A DNA stretch of 64,000 nt from assembly GCF_014145325.1 (NCBI RefSeq), contig NZ_JACHTF010000016.1:37202-101201 (forward strand), read 5' to 3'. Position 1 is the first letter of the stretch; each line of letters starts with the position of its first letter. A program made the position numbers and the translations under genes. The stretch is from Marilutibacter spongiae (GTDB taxonomy: Bacteria; Pseudomonadota; Gammaproteobacteria; Xanthomonadales; Xanthomonadaceae). Below the pieces are notes generated by a model. That model searched no databases and was not told the DNA's origin. It saw only the letters and a list, made by a program, of their open reading frames with translations. This document shows, one piece after another, positions 54,935 to 63,837 of this stretch.

Positions 54935-55828
54935 ATGAATGCCACCCCCAAGCGCGTCGAGCACCAGCTGACCGACAAGGGGTACGTGCCGGTCTACACC
55001 ACGGCGGTGGTCGACCAGCCCTGGGACAGCTACACCGACGAGGACCATGCGGTCTGGGCCACGCTCTTCGAACGCCAGCGCGAGGTCCTCAAGGGCCGCG
55101 CCAGCGACGAGTTCCTCGCCTCCCAGGAGGCGATGGGGATGACGCCGGGCCACATCCCGAAGTTCAGCGACCTCAACCCGATCCTGCGCGAGGCCACCGG
55201 CTGGGAGCTGATCGGGGTCGAGGGCCTGTTGCCGGAACTCGACTTCTTCGATCACCTCGCCAACCGCCGCTTCCCGGTGACCTGGTGGATCCGCAAGCCC
55301 GACCAGCTCGACTACCTGTCCGAGCCCGACCTGTTCCACGACCTGTTCGGACACGTCCCCTTGCTGATGAACCCGGTCTTCGCCGACTACATGGCGGCCT
55401 ATGGCCGGGGCGGGGTGAAGGCGCACGGGATCGGACCCGAGGCCCTGGTCAACCTGACCCGGCTGTACTGGTACACGGTCGAGTTCGGCCTGATCCGCCA
55501 GCCCGACGGCCTGCGCATCTACGGCAGCGGCATCGTCTCGTCCAAGGGCGAGTCGATCCATTGCCTGGAAAGCGACGCGCCCAACCGCATCGGTTTCGAC
55601 CTCGAGCGCGTGATGCGCACGCGCTACCGCATCGACACCTACCAGAAGACCTACTTCGTCATCGACAGCTACGAGCAGTTGATGGAAGCCACCGGCCCGG
55701 ACTTCGCGCCGATCTACGAGAAGCTTGCCCAGCTGGAGTCCATCCCGGCCGGCGACGTGCTCGAAAGCGACACCGTCTTCAACAAGGGCACCGGCGAGGG
55801 CTGGCTGGACGAGGGCGGCGACGTCTGA
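54935..55828 (+). CDS. phhA: phenylalanine 4-monooxygenase (phenylalanine hydroxylase)
   Basis: 297 residues; GAGGAG precedes the ATG. Converts phenylalanine to tyrosine using O2 and a tetrahydropterin in the cytosol. The iron ligands are His135 and His140 in DLFHDLFGHVPLL and Glu183 in YWYTVEFGLI; GSGIVSSKGES and the pterin-site region ELIGVEGLLPELDFFDHLAN are conserved. It lacks the ACT regulatory domain of animal enzymes, as usual in bacteria. Controlled probably by the divergent Lrp protein; no pterin dehydratase (phhB) is adjacent. Confidence 0.97.
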   Translation: MNATPKRVEHQLTDKGYVPVYTTAVVDQPWDSYTDEDHAVWATLFERQREVLKGRASDEFLASQEAMGMTPGHIPKFSDLNPILREATGWELIGVEGLLPELDFFDHLANRRFPVTWWIRKPDQLDYLSEPDLFHDLFGHVPLLMNPVFADYMAAYGRGGVKAHGIGPEALVNLTRLYWYTVEFGLIRQPDGLRIYGSGIVSSKGESIHCLESDAPNRIGFDLERVMRTRYRIDTYQKTYFVIDSYEQLMEATGPDFAPIYEKLAQLESIPAGDVLESDTVFNKGTGEGWLDEGGDV

Positions 55829-55914
55829 GTCCACGCGTCATGACGGCGCGAGCACTGCGTGCGTGGCGGGGAGCGGCTAAGCTCTAGCCCGGTTCCCCGG
55901 ACGAAGCCGCGCCC

Positions 55915-57504
55915 ATGCCCTCCACCCCCGAAGCGCTCTGGCGCTGGCTGCGCCAGTGGCGCGCGACCCACCTCAATCCCGATCGCGCCGACGTGGTCGC
56001 CCACGTCGACGAAGGCGGCGAGCTGGGGCCGCGCTACGCCTTCATGATCCTGATGTCCTGCGGCATCGCCACGCTGGGCCTGCTGCAGAACTCGGTGGCG
56101 GTGATCATCGGCGCGATGCTGATCTCGCCGCTGATGGGCCCGATCGTGAAGATGGGCATGTCGCTGGCGACCTTCGACCTGCGCAGCCTGCGCGATGCGC
56201 TGAAGACGCTCTCGGTGGGCGTGGCGCTGTCGCTGGCGATCTCGGTGCTGATCGTGCTCGTCTCGCCGTTGCAGGAACCGACGCCGGAGATCGTCGCGCG
56301 CACCGCGCCCAACCTGTTCGACCTGCTGGTGGCGGTGTTCTCCGGCCTGGCCGGCGCCTATGCCACGGTCACGCGCAAGGGCGAGACCATCGTCGGCGTG
56401 GCGATCGCCACGGCCCTGATGCCGCCGCTGGCGGTAACCGGCTTCGGCATCGCCGTGGGCAACATGAGCATCGCCGGCGGCGCCGGCTTCCTGTTCATGA
56501 CCAACCTGCTCGCGATCGCGCTGTCGGTGACGATCATGGCCCGCTGGTACGGCTTTGGCCGCCAGGACTCGCCCAAGCAGACCGCGGCGCAGGCGGCGGT
56601 GATCGTCACCACCTTCCTGCTGCTGTCGATCCCGCTGGGCGTGGCCCTGCGCGACATCGCCGCGCGTGGCCTGGCCGAACGCAGCGTGCGCACCGTCCTC
56701 GACGACGCCGCCCGCGAGGTCAACGGACGCATCACCACGCTGCGGGTGGACCGCGACAACGAGACCGTGCTGGTCGACGCGGTACTGCTGACCCCGAAGA
56801 ACCGCCCCGACCTCGCGCCGCAGATCGAGCGCAACCTGGAGGACGAACTGGGACGGCCGGTGCGGGTCGAGTTGCGCGAAGTGCTGACCGCCAACGACGC
56901 CGAACTCGCGCAGAACAAAGCCAACCTCGCGCAGCTGCGCGAGAGCGTGCTGCGCCTGCAGAGCGCGCAGCGCGACGACGGTGCCGCCCGGCAAGCGGAC
57001 GCGGCGGCGATCACTGCGCTGGAGAAGCGCGCGCTCGCCCACTTCGGCGCCTTCGACGTGCTCGATGCCGGACGCCAGGCGCGCTGGCGGCTGAGCCCGC
57101 AGGCCGGGCTGGACATCGCCGCGGCCCACCAGCTGGAGTCGTCGATGCTGGCCGAAGGCAACGACGCCGCCCGCATCGAAGTCGTGCCGGCCTTCCAGGC
57201 CCTGCCGATGCTGCATTTCGCCGACGACAGCAGCACGGTGGACGCGCGCGCCGCGGCCACCCTCGACGACATCGCGTGGGCCCTGCAGCGCTGGCAGTAC
57301 GGGCGCGTCGAAGTGCTCGGCCATGCCGGCGGCGATATCGCGCTGGCGCAGGCGCGCGCGGATGTCGTTGCCGAAGCACTGCGCGGCCTTGGACTGGACG
57401 TGGTCGGTGCCACCGCGGCCGATCGCGCCACGTCGCGCCAACTGGTGGCCGAACGCGGACGCGACGCGATCCGCGTGGTCGAGGTGGCGCCGGTGGTCCG
57501 CTGA
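55915..57504 (+). CDS. DUF389 membrane protein with C-terminal OmpA-like domain
   Basis: 529 residues. DUF389 domain (about 35-245) with the conserved ILMSCGIATLGLLQNSVAVIIGAMLISPLMGPI and TRKGETIVGVAIATALMPPLAV blocks and about six helices. A periplasmic segment follows (about 250-420) with a coiled coil (ELAQNKANLAQLRESVLRLQ). The last ~100 residues, LPMLHFADDSSTVDARAAATLDDIAWAL...VEVLGHAGGDIALAQARADVVAEALRGLG, look like an OmpA/MotB peptidoglycan-binding fold. The Asp/Arg signature is partly altered. Possible cell-wall-tethered membrane protein; function unknown. Confidence 0.85.
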   Translation: MPSTPEALWRWLRQWRATHLNPDRADVVAHVDEGGELGPRYAFMILMSCGIATLGLLQNSVAVIIGAMLISPLMGPIVKMGMSLATFDLRSLRDALKTLSVGVALSLAISVLIVLVSPLQEPTPEIVARTAPNLFDLLVAVFSGLAGAYATVTRKGETIVGVAIATALMPPLAVTGFGIAVGNMSIAGGAGFLFMTNLLAIALSVTIMARWYGFGRQDSPKQTAAQAAVIVTTFLLLSIPLGVALRDIAARGLAERSVRTVLDDAAREVNGRITTLRVDRDNETVLVDAVLLTPKNRPDLAPQIERNLEDELGRPVRVELREVLTANDAELAQNKANLAQLRESVLRLQSAQRDDGAARQADAAAITALEKRALAHFGAFDVLDAGRQARWRLSPQAGLDIAAAHQLESSMLAEGNDAARIEVVPAFQALPMLHFADDSSTVDARAAATLDDIAWALQRWQYGRVEVLGHAGGDIALAQARADVVAEALRGLGLDVVGATAADRATSRQLVAERGRDAIRVVEVAPVVR

Positions 57505-57513
57505 GCCGGCGAC

Positions 57514-57957
57514 TCAGCCCGTGGGTCCGGCCACGGCGTCGCGCGTGGCGACCGCCGCCGGCAGTGGTTGCAGGCAGGACGCGGTGATCGCGCCGGGGCG
57601 CTCGCGTACGCAGTGGCGGAAGTCCAGGGGCAGGCCGTCCACCTCGCGCTGCTCGCCGACCGCAAGATCGAAGCGCAGCGTCGGCGCGGCCGTCTCCTCG
57701 CAGGCGAACCAGGTGCCGGCGACGGCCTGGGCGAGCGGGCCGCAGGCACCGGCGAACACCGCGTAATGGCACTGCCCGCTGGCGCTGGCCAGGCACTCGA
57801 AGCGTGCGCTCCCCGGCAGGGTCTCGGCGCGGCTGAGGAAGCCGGGGCTGCCGTCGATGTCCTCGCGCATCACCACGGTCGTGCCGGGGCCGGCGCTGCA
57901 GGCGGCGACCAGCAGCAACAGGCAGGGCACCAGCGATTTCAGGAACGTGTACGGCAT
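57514..57957 (-). CDS. lipoprotein of unknown function
   Basis: 147 residues; AGGAAGGA lies before the ATG. Lipobox LLLLVAACSAG. The mature part has six Cys (FECLASASGQCHYAVFAGACG, WFACEE, RHCVRE, SCLQ), suggesting disulfides in the periplasm. No family recognised. It is 68 nt downstream of the LytTR regulator on the same strand and may belong to that operon. Confidence 0.75.
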   Translation of the reverse strand: MPYTFLKSLVPCLLLLVAACSAGPGTTVVMREDIDGSPGFLSRAETLPGSARFECLASASGQCHYAVFAGACGPLAQAVAGTWFACEETAAPTLRFDLAVGEQREVDGLPLDFRHCVRERPGAITASCLQPLPAAVATRDAVAGPTG

Positions 57958-58025
57958 GGGTCGAATCCTTCCTGTGTCGGGCGCGGCGTGGGCGAGCGGA
58001 CTCGCCGCATGCCGCGGCTGCGGAC

Positions 58026-58811
58026 TTACATGTGCTTGAACAAGGCCATGAACGGCGCACTCACCGGCAGGGTTTCGTCGCGGTGGCGCAGGCGCAGGCT
58101 GCCGCGACCGCTGTCGTCGCGCACGATGGCCGCGACCGCGCGCAGGTTGACGATGGTCGAGCGGTGCACCTGCTTGAACACGGTCGGGTCCAGCACCTGC
58201 AGCAGTTCGCGGATGGGCTTGCGGATCAGCGCCTCGCCCTCGGCGGTGACGACCACGGTGTACTTGTGGTCGGCGCGGAAGTAGGCGACGTCGTCGACCA
58301 GGATCAGGCGCGTCTCGCGTCCGGCGCTGGCGGTGATCCAGGTCAGCGGCTCATGGGGCGCGAACCGCCCGCCGCCCTGCAAGCGCGCGGCCAGGGCCTC
58401 GATCAGTTCACTGTCCAGGCGCGTGGCCGGCGTGGCCTGCAGGCGCTCGACGGTGGTCGCCAGGCGCTCGGGGTCGAGCGGCTTGAGCAGGTAGTCCACC
58501 GCGCCGTGCTCGAAGGCCTCAACGGCGTACTGGTCGTAGGCGGTGATGAAGACGATGCGCGTGGCCGGGCTGGCCTCGCCCGCGGCGGCGGCCACGTCCA
58601 GGCCGGTCAGGCCGGGCATGCGGATGTCGAGGAAGGCGACGTCCGGCCGGTGCTCGCCGATCGCCTCGATCGCTTCGGCGCCGTCCTCGCACTCGGCGAC
58701 GATGCGCAGCGCCGGCCAGGCACGCATGAGCTGGTCGACCATCGACTGGCGCAGCAGGGCTTCGTCCTCGGCGACGATCGCGGTGAAGGATGCAGGGCCG
58801 GCCTCAGCCAT
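58026..58811 (-). CDS. LytTR-family response regulator (AlgR/LytT type)
   Basis: 261 residues from ATG 58809-58811, overlapping the kinase stop by 8 nt. Receiver domain (about 8-125) with acidic pocket AEDEALL, phosphoacceptor Asp62 in DVAFLDIRMPGLTG, Thr in VFITAYDQ and Lys in DYLLKPLDPERL. LytTR DNA-binding domain (about 155-258: LVDDVAYFRADHKYTVVVTA, QVHRSTIVNL). Partner of the adjacent sensor kinase; binds direct repeats about two turns apart. Confidence 0.95.
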   Translation of the reverse strand: MAEAGPASFTAIVAEDEALLRQSMVDQLMRAWPALRIVAECEDGAEAIEAIGEHRPDVAFLDIRMPGLTGLDVAAAAGEASPATRIVFITAYDQYAVEAFEHGAVDYLLKPLDPERLATTVERLQATPATRLDSELIEALAARLQGGGRFAPHEPLTWITASAGRETRLILVDDVAYFRADHKYTVVVTAEGEALIRKPIRELLQVLDPTVFKQVHRSTIVNLRAVAAIVRDDSGRGSLRLRHRDETLPVSAPFMALFKHM

Positions 58812-60120
58812 GACCCACCTCCACGCCTTCGACACCCGTATCGACGCCCGCGGCGCGCGCCGGCGTCGGCGGCGGGCTCGCCAACGGCAGGGTGATGGTC
58901 GCGGCCACGCCCTGCGGGAAGTTCGCCACCACCGCCAGCTGCGCGAGTTCGCCATAGACCAGGCGCAGGCGTTCGCGCACGTTCTTCAGGCCGATCCCGG
59001 TGCCGCTGGTCTGCCGGCGGGTCTCCTCGGTGCCGAAGCCGATGCCGTCGTCGGCCACCGTCATCGCCAGCTTGTGCTCGCTGGCGCGCGCCAGCAGCCA
59101 CACGGTGCCGCCGCCGGGCTTGGGTTCCAGGCCGTGCTTGATCGCGTTTTCGACCAGGGTCTGCAGCATCATCGGCGGAACCGCCACCGCGTGCAGGTCG
59201 TCGGGCACGTCCACCTGCACCTGCAGGCGCGGGCCCATGCGCAGCTTCAGGATTTCCAGGTAGGCCTGCGAACGCTCCAGCTCCTGGCCCAGGGTCGACA
59301 TGGATTCGTCGGTGCGCGGCAGCGAGCGGCGCAGGTAGTCGATCAGGTGGCCGAGCATGATGTCGGCGCGCTGCGGATCGTGGCGGGTCAGGACCTGCGC
59401 GCTGGCCAGGGTGTTGTACAGGAAGTGCGGTTCGACCTGCGCATGCAGCAGGCTCAGCTTGGCCACGGTCAACTCCTTCTCGGTCCGGGTCTGGTGCACC
59501 GCCTCGCGCTCGCGACGGCGACGCTCGGCGACGCGACGGGTGATCGCGCGGGTGATGGCTTCGGCGGTGTCGAAGTTGCTGCCGTCGTCGACGCGGAACC
59601 AGTCGGTCCAGGCGTCGCTCTCGGGCTCGCACAGGATGGTGGCGCGGCTGCTGCCGTCGCCCGGGACAAGCGTGGCGACCACCCGGCCGCAGGAGGCGCG
59701 CACCAGGGTGTCGAGGAACTCAAGCGTCCGCGCGACCCAGCCCTCGCCGGTCGTGGCAAGCGACTGCATGCGCGCCCGCACCTGCAGGCTGTCGCGGGCG
59801 CTGTCGACATGGGCGACGCCCGGCAGCTCGCGGATGGCCGCGTCGAGCAGGGCGAAGGCTTCGTCGGCCTCCAGTGGGATCTCCACCTGGCGCCGCTGGC
59901 GGCTGGACGCGCTGCCGGCATCGACCTCGTCGGCGACCATCCGCACCCGGCGCAGGTGCGACAGGCCCAGCGAAGCGACGGCCACCGCGGCGATGAAGAA
60001 GAACAAGAAGAAGGGCATCACGTCCGGCAGCGGCAACGAGTCCCAGAGCATCGTCAGCACCAGGAACAGGGCGCCCCAGGCGAGGACGCGACGTGCAATG
60101 AAGAAGAAGCCGAAACTCAT
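58804..60120 (-). CDS. LytS-type sensor histidine kinase
   Basis: 438 residues. Two N-terminal membrane helices (about 8-25 and 34-53), a cytosolic region of unknown fold (about 75-195), a coiled linker, then His_kinase (LSLLHAQVEPHFLYNTLASA with His232) and a HATPase_c domain (QTLVENAIKHGLEPK, ADDGIGFG, SGTGIGLKNVRERL). No classical periplasmic sensor, so it may sense membrane state or a cytosolic cue. It lies first in the operon with the LytTR regulator; direct repeats lie upstream of its start. Confidence 0.94.
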   Translation of the reverse strand: MSFGFFFIARRVLAWGALFLVLTMLWDSLPLPDVMPFFLFFFIAAVAVASLGLSHLRRVRMVADEVDAGSASSRQRRQVEIPLEADEAFALLDAAIRELPGVAHVDSARDSLQVRARMQSLATTGEGWVARTLEFLDTLVRASCGRVVATLVPGDGSSRATILCEPESDAWTDWFRVDDGSNFDTAEAITRAITRRVAERRRREREAVHQTRTEKELTVAKLSLLHAQVEPHFLYNTLASAQVLTRHDPQRADIMLGHLIDYLRRSLPRTDESMSTLGQELERSQAYLEILKLRMGPRLQVQVDVPDDLHAVAVPPMMLQTLVENAIKHGLEPKPGGGTVWLLARASEHKLAMTVADDGIGFGTEETRRQTSGTGIGLKNVRERLRLVYGELAQLAVVANFPQGVAATITLPLASPPPTPARAAGVDTGVEGVEVGHG

Positions 60121-60160
60121 GGAAGCGGGCCGTGGCAGGGGATGGAACGAGAATAGCCAG

Positions 60161-60188
60161 CGCCCGGCCCTTGGGAAGGGGCCGGGCG
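60161..60188. terminator. 10-bp perfect stem-loop between WYL and kinase genes
   Basis: CGCCCGGCCC (60161-60170), 8-nt loop, GGGCCGGGCG (60179-60188). Downstream of the WYL gene and upstream of the kinase, both leftward; likely ends the WYL transcript. No T-tract. Confidence 0.5.
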
Positions 60189-60234
60189 ACGAAGCGCGGA
60201 TGCGGGCGACGAAACAAGGGATGCGCGGTACGAA
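60188..60234 (-). promoter_or_regulatory. three direct repeats upstream of the LytS/LytT operon
   Basis: On the minus strand TTCGTA, TTCGTC and TTCGTC occur at 60229-60234, 60208-60213 and 60188-60193, with 21- and 20-bp periods and similar flanks (GTTTCGTCGCC, GCTTCGTCGCC). This is the helical spacing bound by LytTR proteins. They lie about 70-115 nt upstream of the kinase start, so autoregulation is plausible. Confidence 0.5.
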
Positions 60235-60264
60235 GCCAGGGTTGCAATGGCCCCCTGTGGCCCC

Positions 60265-60963
60265 TCAGCGCTGGCGTTGGTCCCGCGGCACGCCCAGGTT
60301 GTCCAGGTACGCCGCGAGTCCGCGAGCCGGGTCGTCGGGATAGCCGGCCCCGGTATCGCGGTAGCCGACGATGCGGTCCGGGCGGAAGTTGCGGAAGGCC
60401 GAGCGCAGGCGGCACCACGCGCCCAGGGTCCAGCTGCCGCCCCAGAAGGCCAGGCACAAGGGCTCGATCTCGCGCTGGGTGGACTGGCCGCCTTCGTCGC
60501 GATAGTCCAGCGCCAGCACCCGGCGCGCAGTGATCGCCTCGTGCAGGCCGTCGATCAGCCCACTGTTCTCCAGGCGTTCGACTTCCGGGGCGAAGATGCG
60601 GGTGCGGTCGGCGGTGGCGGCCAGCTCCGGCGGCAGCACCGCCTCGATCTTCAGCAGCGCGGACGTCGCTCCGCGTCCCAGGCGCACGCCGCCGAAGGCC
60701 CGCACGAAGCGGGTGCCGACGATCAGGGCTTCGAGCTCGTCGGGCGTGAACATCAGCGGCGGGATGTCCGCGCCCTTGCGCAACAGGTAGCCCACGCCGG
60801 CCTCGCCCTCGATCGGGACGCCGGAGCGCTGCAGGTCGGCGACGTCGCGATATACCGTGCGCAGCGACACTTCCAGCGTCTGTGCCAGCTGTTGCGCGGT
60901 GATGGCTCGGCGGCGGCCACGCAAGGCATGGATCAGCAGGAACAGGCGGTCGGCGCGGCGCAT
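60265..60963 (-). CDS. YafY-type HTH and WYL-domain transcriptional regulator
   Basis: 232 residues. N-terminal HTH_11 (about 4-58: LFLLIHALRGRRRAITAQQL, SLRTVYRDVADLQ) and a WYL-type domain (about 125-205: RRVLALDYRDEGGQSTQREIEP, WTLGAWCRLRSAFRNFRPDRI) in which the WYL signature reads WTLGAWC. Family members sense small ligands and regulate neighbouring genes. It follows a NIPSNAP gene by 85 nt on the same strand. Confidence 0.92.
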   Translation of the reverse strand: MRRADRLFLLIHALRGRRRAITAQQLAQTLEVSLRTVYRDVADLQRSGVPIEGEAGVGYLLRKGADIPPLMFTPDELEALIVGTRFVRAFGGVRLGRGATSALLKIEAVLPPELAATADRTRIFAPEVERLENSGLIDGLHEAITARRVLALDYRDEGGQSTQREIEPLCLAFWGGSWTLGAWCRLRSAFRNFRPDRIVGYRDTGAGYPDDPARGLAAYLDNLGVPRDQRQR

Positions 60964-61048
60964 GGGGCATCTTCGCAGGCAGGAAGGGCCGGCTCAATCG
61001 CGGCGCGTGGCGGGCCGGGCCGATGGCCCGGGACGAGGGCGAAGGCGC

Positions 61049-61819
61049 TCATGCACGGAGTTCCGAACGCGGGGTGGGGCGCAGGCGCAACCAGGCCGGC
61101 GGCTCGAGCAAGCCCTGCGCACGCGCCCGCTCGATCGCGAGACGCCAGTCGGGATCGCGCGCGAGCGTCGCCAGGTGGACGAGGTGCGCATCCATGCTTT
61201 CGAACCCCGCGAACCAGACGAAAACCTGCTCGCCCTCGCGCACCGGCAGTCGCGGGAAGGTGTTGGACGCGGGCTCGGTGACCAGGCATGCGCGCAGCGC
61301 GGCGCCGTGTCGTTGCAACAGCGGCCGCAGCTGGGCCTCGAACGCAGCCGCGAAGCCGGCTTCGGCCGGCCCGGCGAGGCGGCAGATGCCGGCGACCAGC
61401 ACCGTGTCGACCGGCGTATCCGCGGCATCGCGCGGACGCGACGACGCCGCTTGCGCGAAGCCCGCGCCGGCACGGGCCGGTCGCAGCAGCAACACATCGT
61501 CGGAGTCGAGCATGGTGCCGTTGGCGGCGTCGCGATGACGCTGCCACACCGGGCCGCCATAGAAGGCCTGCAGGGCGCGCGCGCGTTCTGGCATGGACGC
61601 GAAGCCGCGAAGCCAGACGAAGCGATCGGGGCGGTCGAGGTCGTGGAACTGGCCGATGACATGCATGCCGAGTGCTTCCTGCGATTCGACGAACTCGCGC
61701 TCGAACAGTTCGACCAGGGTGTCGCGCGTGCCGGGTCGCAGGGTGTACTGGCGCAACTCGACCACGGCGTCCGGCCAGGCGGCGAGGCCAGCGCGCGGCG
61801 CTTCGAAGGACGCATTCAT
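61049..61819 (-). CDS. NIPSNAP-family protein
   Basis: 256 residues from ATG 61817-61819, which overlaps the stop of the small gene before it (ATGA). Two ferredoxin-like NIPSNAP repeats: VELRQYTLRPGTRDTLVELF with IGQFHDLDRPDRFVWLRGF, and a second copy around CLVTEPASNTFPRLPVREGE and VFVWFAGFESMDAHLVHL. Members are small-molecule or protein binding factors without a fixed reaction. Upstream of, and likely co-transcribed with, the WYL regulator. Confidence 0.88.
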   Translation of the reverse strand: MNASFEAPRAGLAAWPDAVVELRQYTLRPGTRDTLVELFEREFVESQEALGMHVIGQFHDLDRPDRFVWLRGFASMPERARALQAFYGGPVWQRHRDAANGTMLDSDDVLLLRPARAGAGFAQAASSRPRDAADTPVDTVLVAGICRLAGPAEAGFAAAFEAQLRPLLQRHGAALRACLVTEPASNTFPRLPVREGEQVFVWFAGFESMDAHLVHLATLARDPDWRLAIERARAQGLLEPPAWLRLRPTPRSELRA

Positions 61820-62010
61820 GCGCTGGCCCCGCGTGCCTCGCATGGGCCCGGTGCCGCCGGCGCCACGGGGCCCGGGGTCGATCCGGCGATAAGCCTGGGC
61901 ACCGGCCAGGTGCCCACTAGCACCAACGCGTGCGCGCCCTGGGCCATGCTCGTCGCGGCGGCGTCGAGGCCGCGCAGGAAGTTCCGCCAACTGTCTTCGA
62001 CCCATGCCAT
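61816..62010 (-). CDS. small unknown protein coupled to the NIPSNAP gene
   Basis: 64 residues from ATG 62008-62010: MAWVEDSWRNFLRGLDAAAT then SMAQGAHALVLVGTWPVPR and a Pro/Gly/Ala tail. The ATGA overlap with the NIPSNAP start argues that it is translated. No family recognised and coding support is modest; the frame extends further upstream to 62172 without a better start. Confidence 0.5.
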   Translation of the reverse strand: MAWVEDSWRNFLRGLDAAATSMAQGAHALVLVGTWPVPRLIAGSTPGPVAPAAPGPCEARGASA

Positions 62011-62357
62011 ATCCCTAGCTCCCACGCCGTGCTGATCGCACCGGTACAGACTGCGCGGGGGCTGCTGCCAACCTGATGGCAGCAATGCGCGGGGGCGCGG
62101 CTGCCCGGTCTGGCTGGCGCCTGAACCGGACCGTGCGTCATCACGCGGCCGCTGCACGCGATGCCCGACCATGCGCGCCCACGGTCACCCGGACGCCGCG
62201 CTTCGCGGGTCCGCGAGGCCACCGGTTCGAACCGGTGCCGCGTCATCCAGCGGGCATCGATGAACCGCTTCCAACCGACCCGCCACCGTCATCGCGTGGG
62301 CAAACCGCTGTCATCCGCGGTGGCCAGACTGCGCGCGTCGCCCCGCCGTCTCACGCC
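62011..62357. other. intergenic region with an 18-bp palindrome
   Basis: 347 bases between a leftward small gene and a rightward one. Only the palindrome at 62220-62237 stands out. I checked the GGTTCGAACC sequence as a possible tRNA T-arm and found no acceptor, D or anticodon arms. Confidence 0.45.
62220..62237. promoter_or_regulatory. 18-bp perfect palindrome
   Basis: CACCGGTTCGAACCGGTG is fully self-complementary. It could be an operator for one of the divergent units. No other copy was noticed in the window. Confidence 0.4.
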
Positions 62358-62693
62358 ATGACACCTGACTCCCCCATCGTGAACCGCATGTACACCCGAC
62401 CCGATTCCCTGCGCGAGGCCCATGCCCGCGCCGAAGCCACGTTCGCCGAAGTGCTCGACCGCGCCGGCCGCGGCCTGGACCCCCTGTTCGAACGCCGCCT
62501 GGACCAGCACCAGCGTCAGTTGCGCTCGCTGCTGGGCGAGGACGCCGACGTCGCCAGCGACGCGATCGACGCCGCCAAGCGCGTCATCGGCGCCGCCGAC
62601 CCCGGCGCGCCGCTGCTGATGCTGGCCATGGCGCGCGAGACCCTGGCCAGCACCGTGCGCCGCCACCTGTCGATGGTGCGCGAGGCGGCCTGA
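62358..62693 (+). CDS. small cytosolic protein of unknown function
   Basis: 111 residues from ATG 62358, or 101 from ATG 62388; neither has a good ribosome site. Almost wholly helical and charged: [58 protein letters not shown]. No family recognised. It lies 103 nt before fbp on the same strand. Confidence 0.6.
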   Translation: MTPDSPIVNRMYTRPDSLREAHARAEATFAEVLDRAGRGLDPLFERRLDQHQRQLRSLLGEDADVASDAIDAAKRVIGAADPGAPLLMLAMARETLASTVRRHLSMVREAA

Positions 62694-62796
62694 CAGCGTT
62701 GTCAGCGCTTTTCCCGGCGTTTCCGCCGTAGGACCGCCAGCGGATAGCGTCCGCATCAGCGACAATGGCGCCCCCGTCGCCCGCCGTTTGCCTGCC

Positions 62797-63837
62797 ATGT
62801 CCCCGAACTCCGCCTCCCCGGTGTCCCTTACCCGCCACCTGCTCGAGGAGCAGCGCGCCGGCCGCATCAACGCCGACCTGCGCCTGCTGATCGAAGTCGT
62901 GGCGCGCGCCTGCAAGTCGATCTCCATCGCGGTCGGCAAGGGCGCACTGGGCGGTGTGCTCGGCGATGCCGGCAGCGCCGGCGAGGCCAGCATCAACATC
63001 CAGGGCGAAGCGCAGAAGAAGCTCGACGTGCTCAGCAACGAGATCCTGATGGAGGCCAACGCCTGGGGCGGCCACCTCGCCGGTCTCGCCTCCGAGGAGA
63101 TGGACCATTCGGTGCCGATCTCCGACGCGCAGCCGCGCGGCAACTACCTGCTCCTGTTCGATCCCCTGGACGGCAGCTCCAACATCGACGTCAACATCTC
63201 CGTCGGCACCATCTTCTCCGTGCTGCGTTGTCCCGATGGCGTCGGCCAGCCGGGCGACGAGCACTATCTGCAACCGGGCACCGACCAGGTCGCCGCCGGC
63301 TACTGCACCTACGGGCCCAGCACGATGCTGGTGCTTACCATCGGCCACGGCACGCATGCCTTCACCCTCGACCGCGAAATCGGCAGCTTCGTACTCACCC
63401 AGCGCGGCATGACCATTCCCGAGGACACGAAGGAATTCGCGGTCAACATGTCCAACCAGCGCTTCTGGGAAGCCCCGATGCAGGCCTACGTCGGCGATCT
63501 CCTGGCCGGCAGGGAGGGCCCGCGCGGCAAGGACTTCAACATGCGCTGGGTGGCCAGCATGGTCGCCGACGTGCACCGCATCCTCACCCGCGGCGGCATC
63601 TTCAGCTACCCGCTCGACAGCAAGTGCGCGGCCAAGGGCGGCAAGCTGCGCCTGATGTACGAGGCCAATCCGATGGCGTTCCTGGTCGAGCAGGCCGGCG
63701 GCGCCGCCAGCACCGGCCGCCAGCGCATGCTCGAAGTCCAGCCCACCGGCCTGCACCAGCGCGTGCCCGTGTTCCTGGGCTCCCGCGCCGAAGTCGAAGC
63801 CGCCGTGAAGTACCACGCCGAGCATGATGCGGGCTGA
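62797..63837 (+). CDS. fbp: class I fructose-1,6-bisphosphatase
   Basis: 346 residues from ATG 62797 (a TTG three codons earlier is in frame). Hydrolyses fructose-1,6-bisphosphate in gluconeogenesis, cytosolic. Metal-site motifs are complete: [11 protein letters not shown] (Glu pair), [20 protein letters not shown] (DPxDGSSN) and the substrate region [19 protein letters not shown]. Slightly longer than E. coli Fbp (332). The TGA stop is the first part of an octanucleotide tandem array, so the 3' untranslated region is made entirely of repeats. Confidence 0.97.
   Translation: MSPNSASPVSLTRHLLEEQRAGRINADLRLLIEVVARACKSISIAVGKGALGGVLGDAGSAGEASINIQGEAQKKLDVLSNEILMEANAWGGHLAGLASEEMDHSVPISDAQPRGNYLLLFDPLDGSSNIDVNISVGTIFSVLRCPDGVGQPGDEHYLQPGTDQVAAGYCTYGPSTMLVLTIGHGTHAFTLDREIGSFVLTQRGMTIPEDTKEFAVNMSNQRFWEAPMQAYVGDLLAGREGPRGKDFNMRWVASMVADVHRILTRGGIFSYPLDSKCAAKGGKLRLMYEANPMAFLVEQAGGAASTGRQRMLEVQPTGLHQRVPVFLGSRAEVEAAVKYHAEHDAG

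Noticed and set aside
62161..62260. GGTTCGAACC resembling a tRNA T-arm
   Set aside because: The sequence is a perfect palindrome that does not give a 5-bp stem with a 7-nt loop, and no acceptor, D or anticodon arms can be placed around it.
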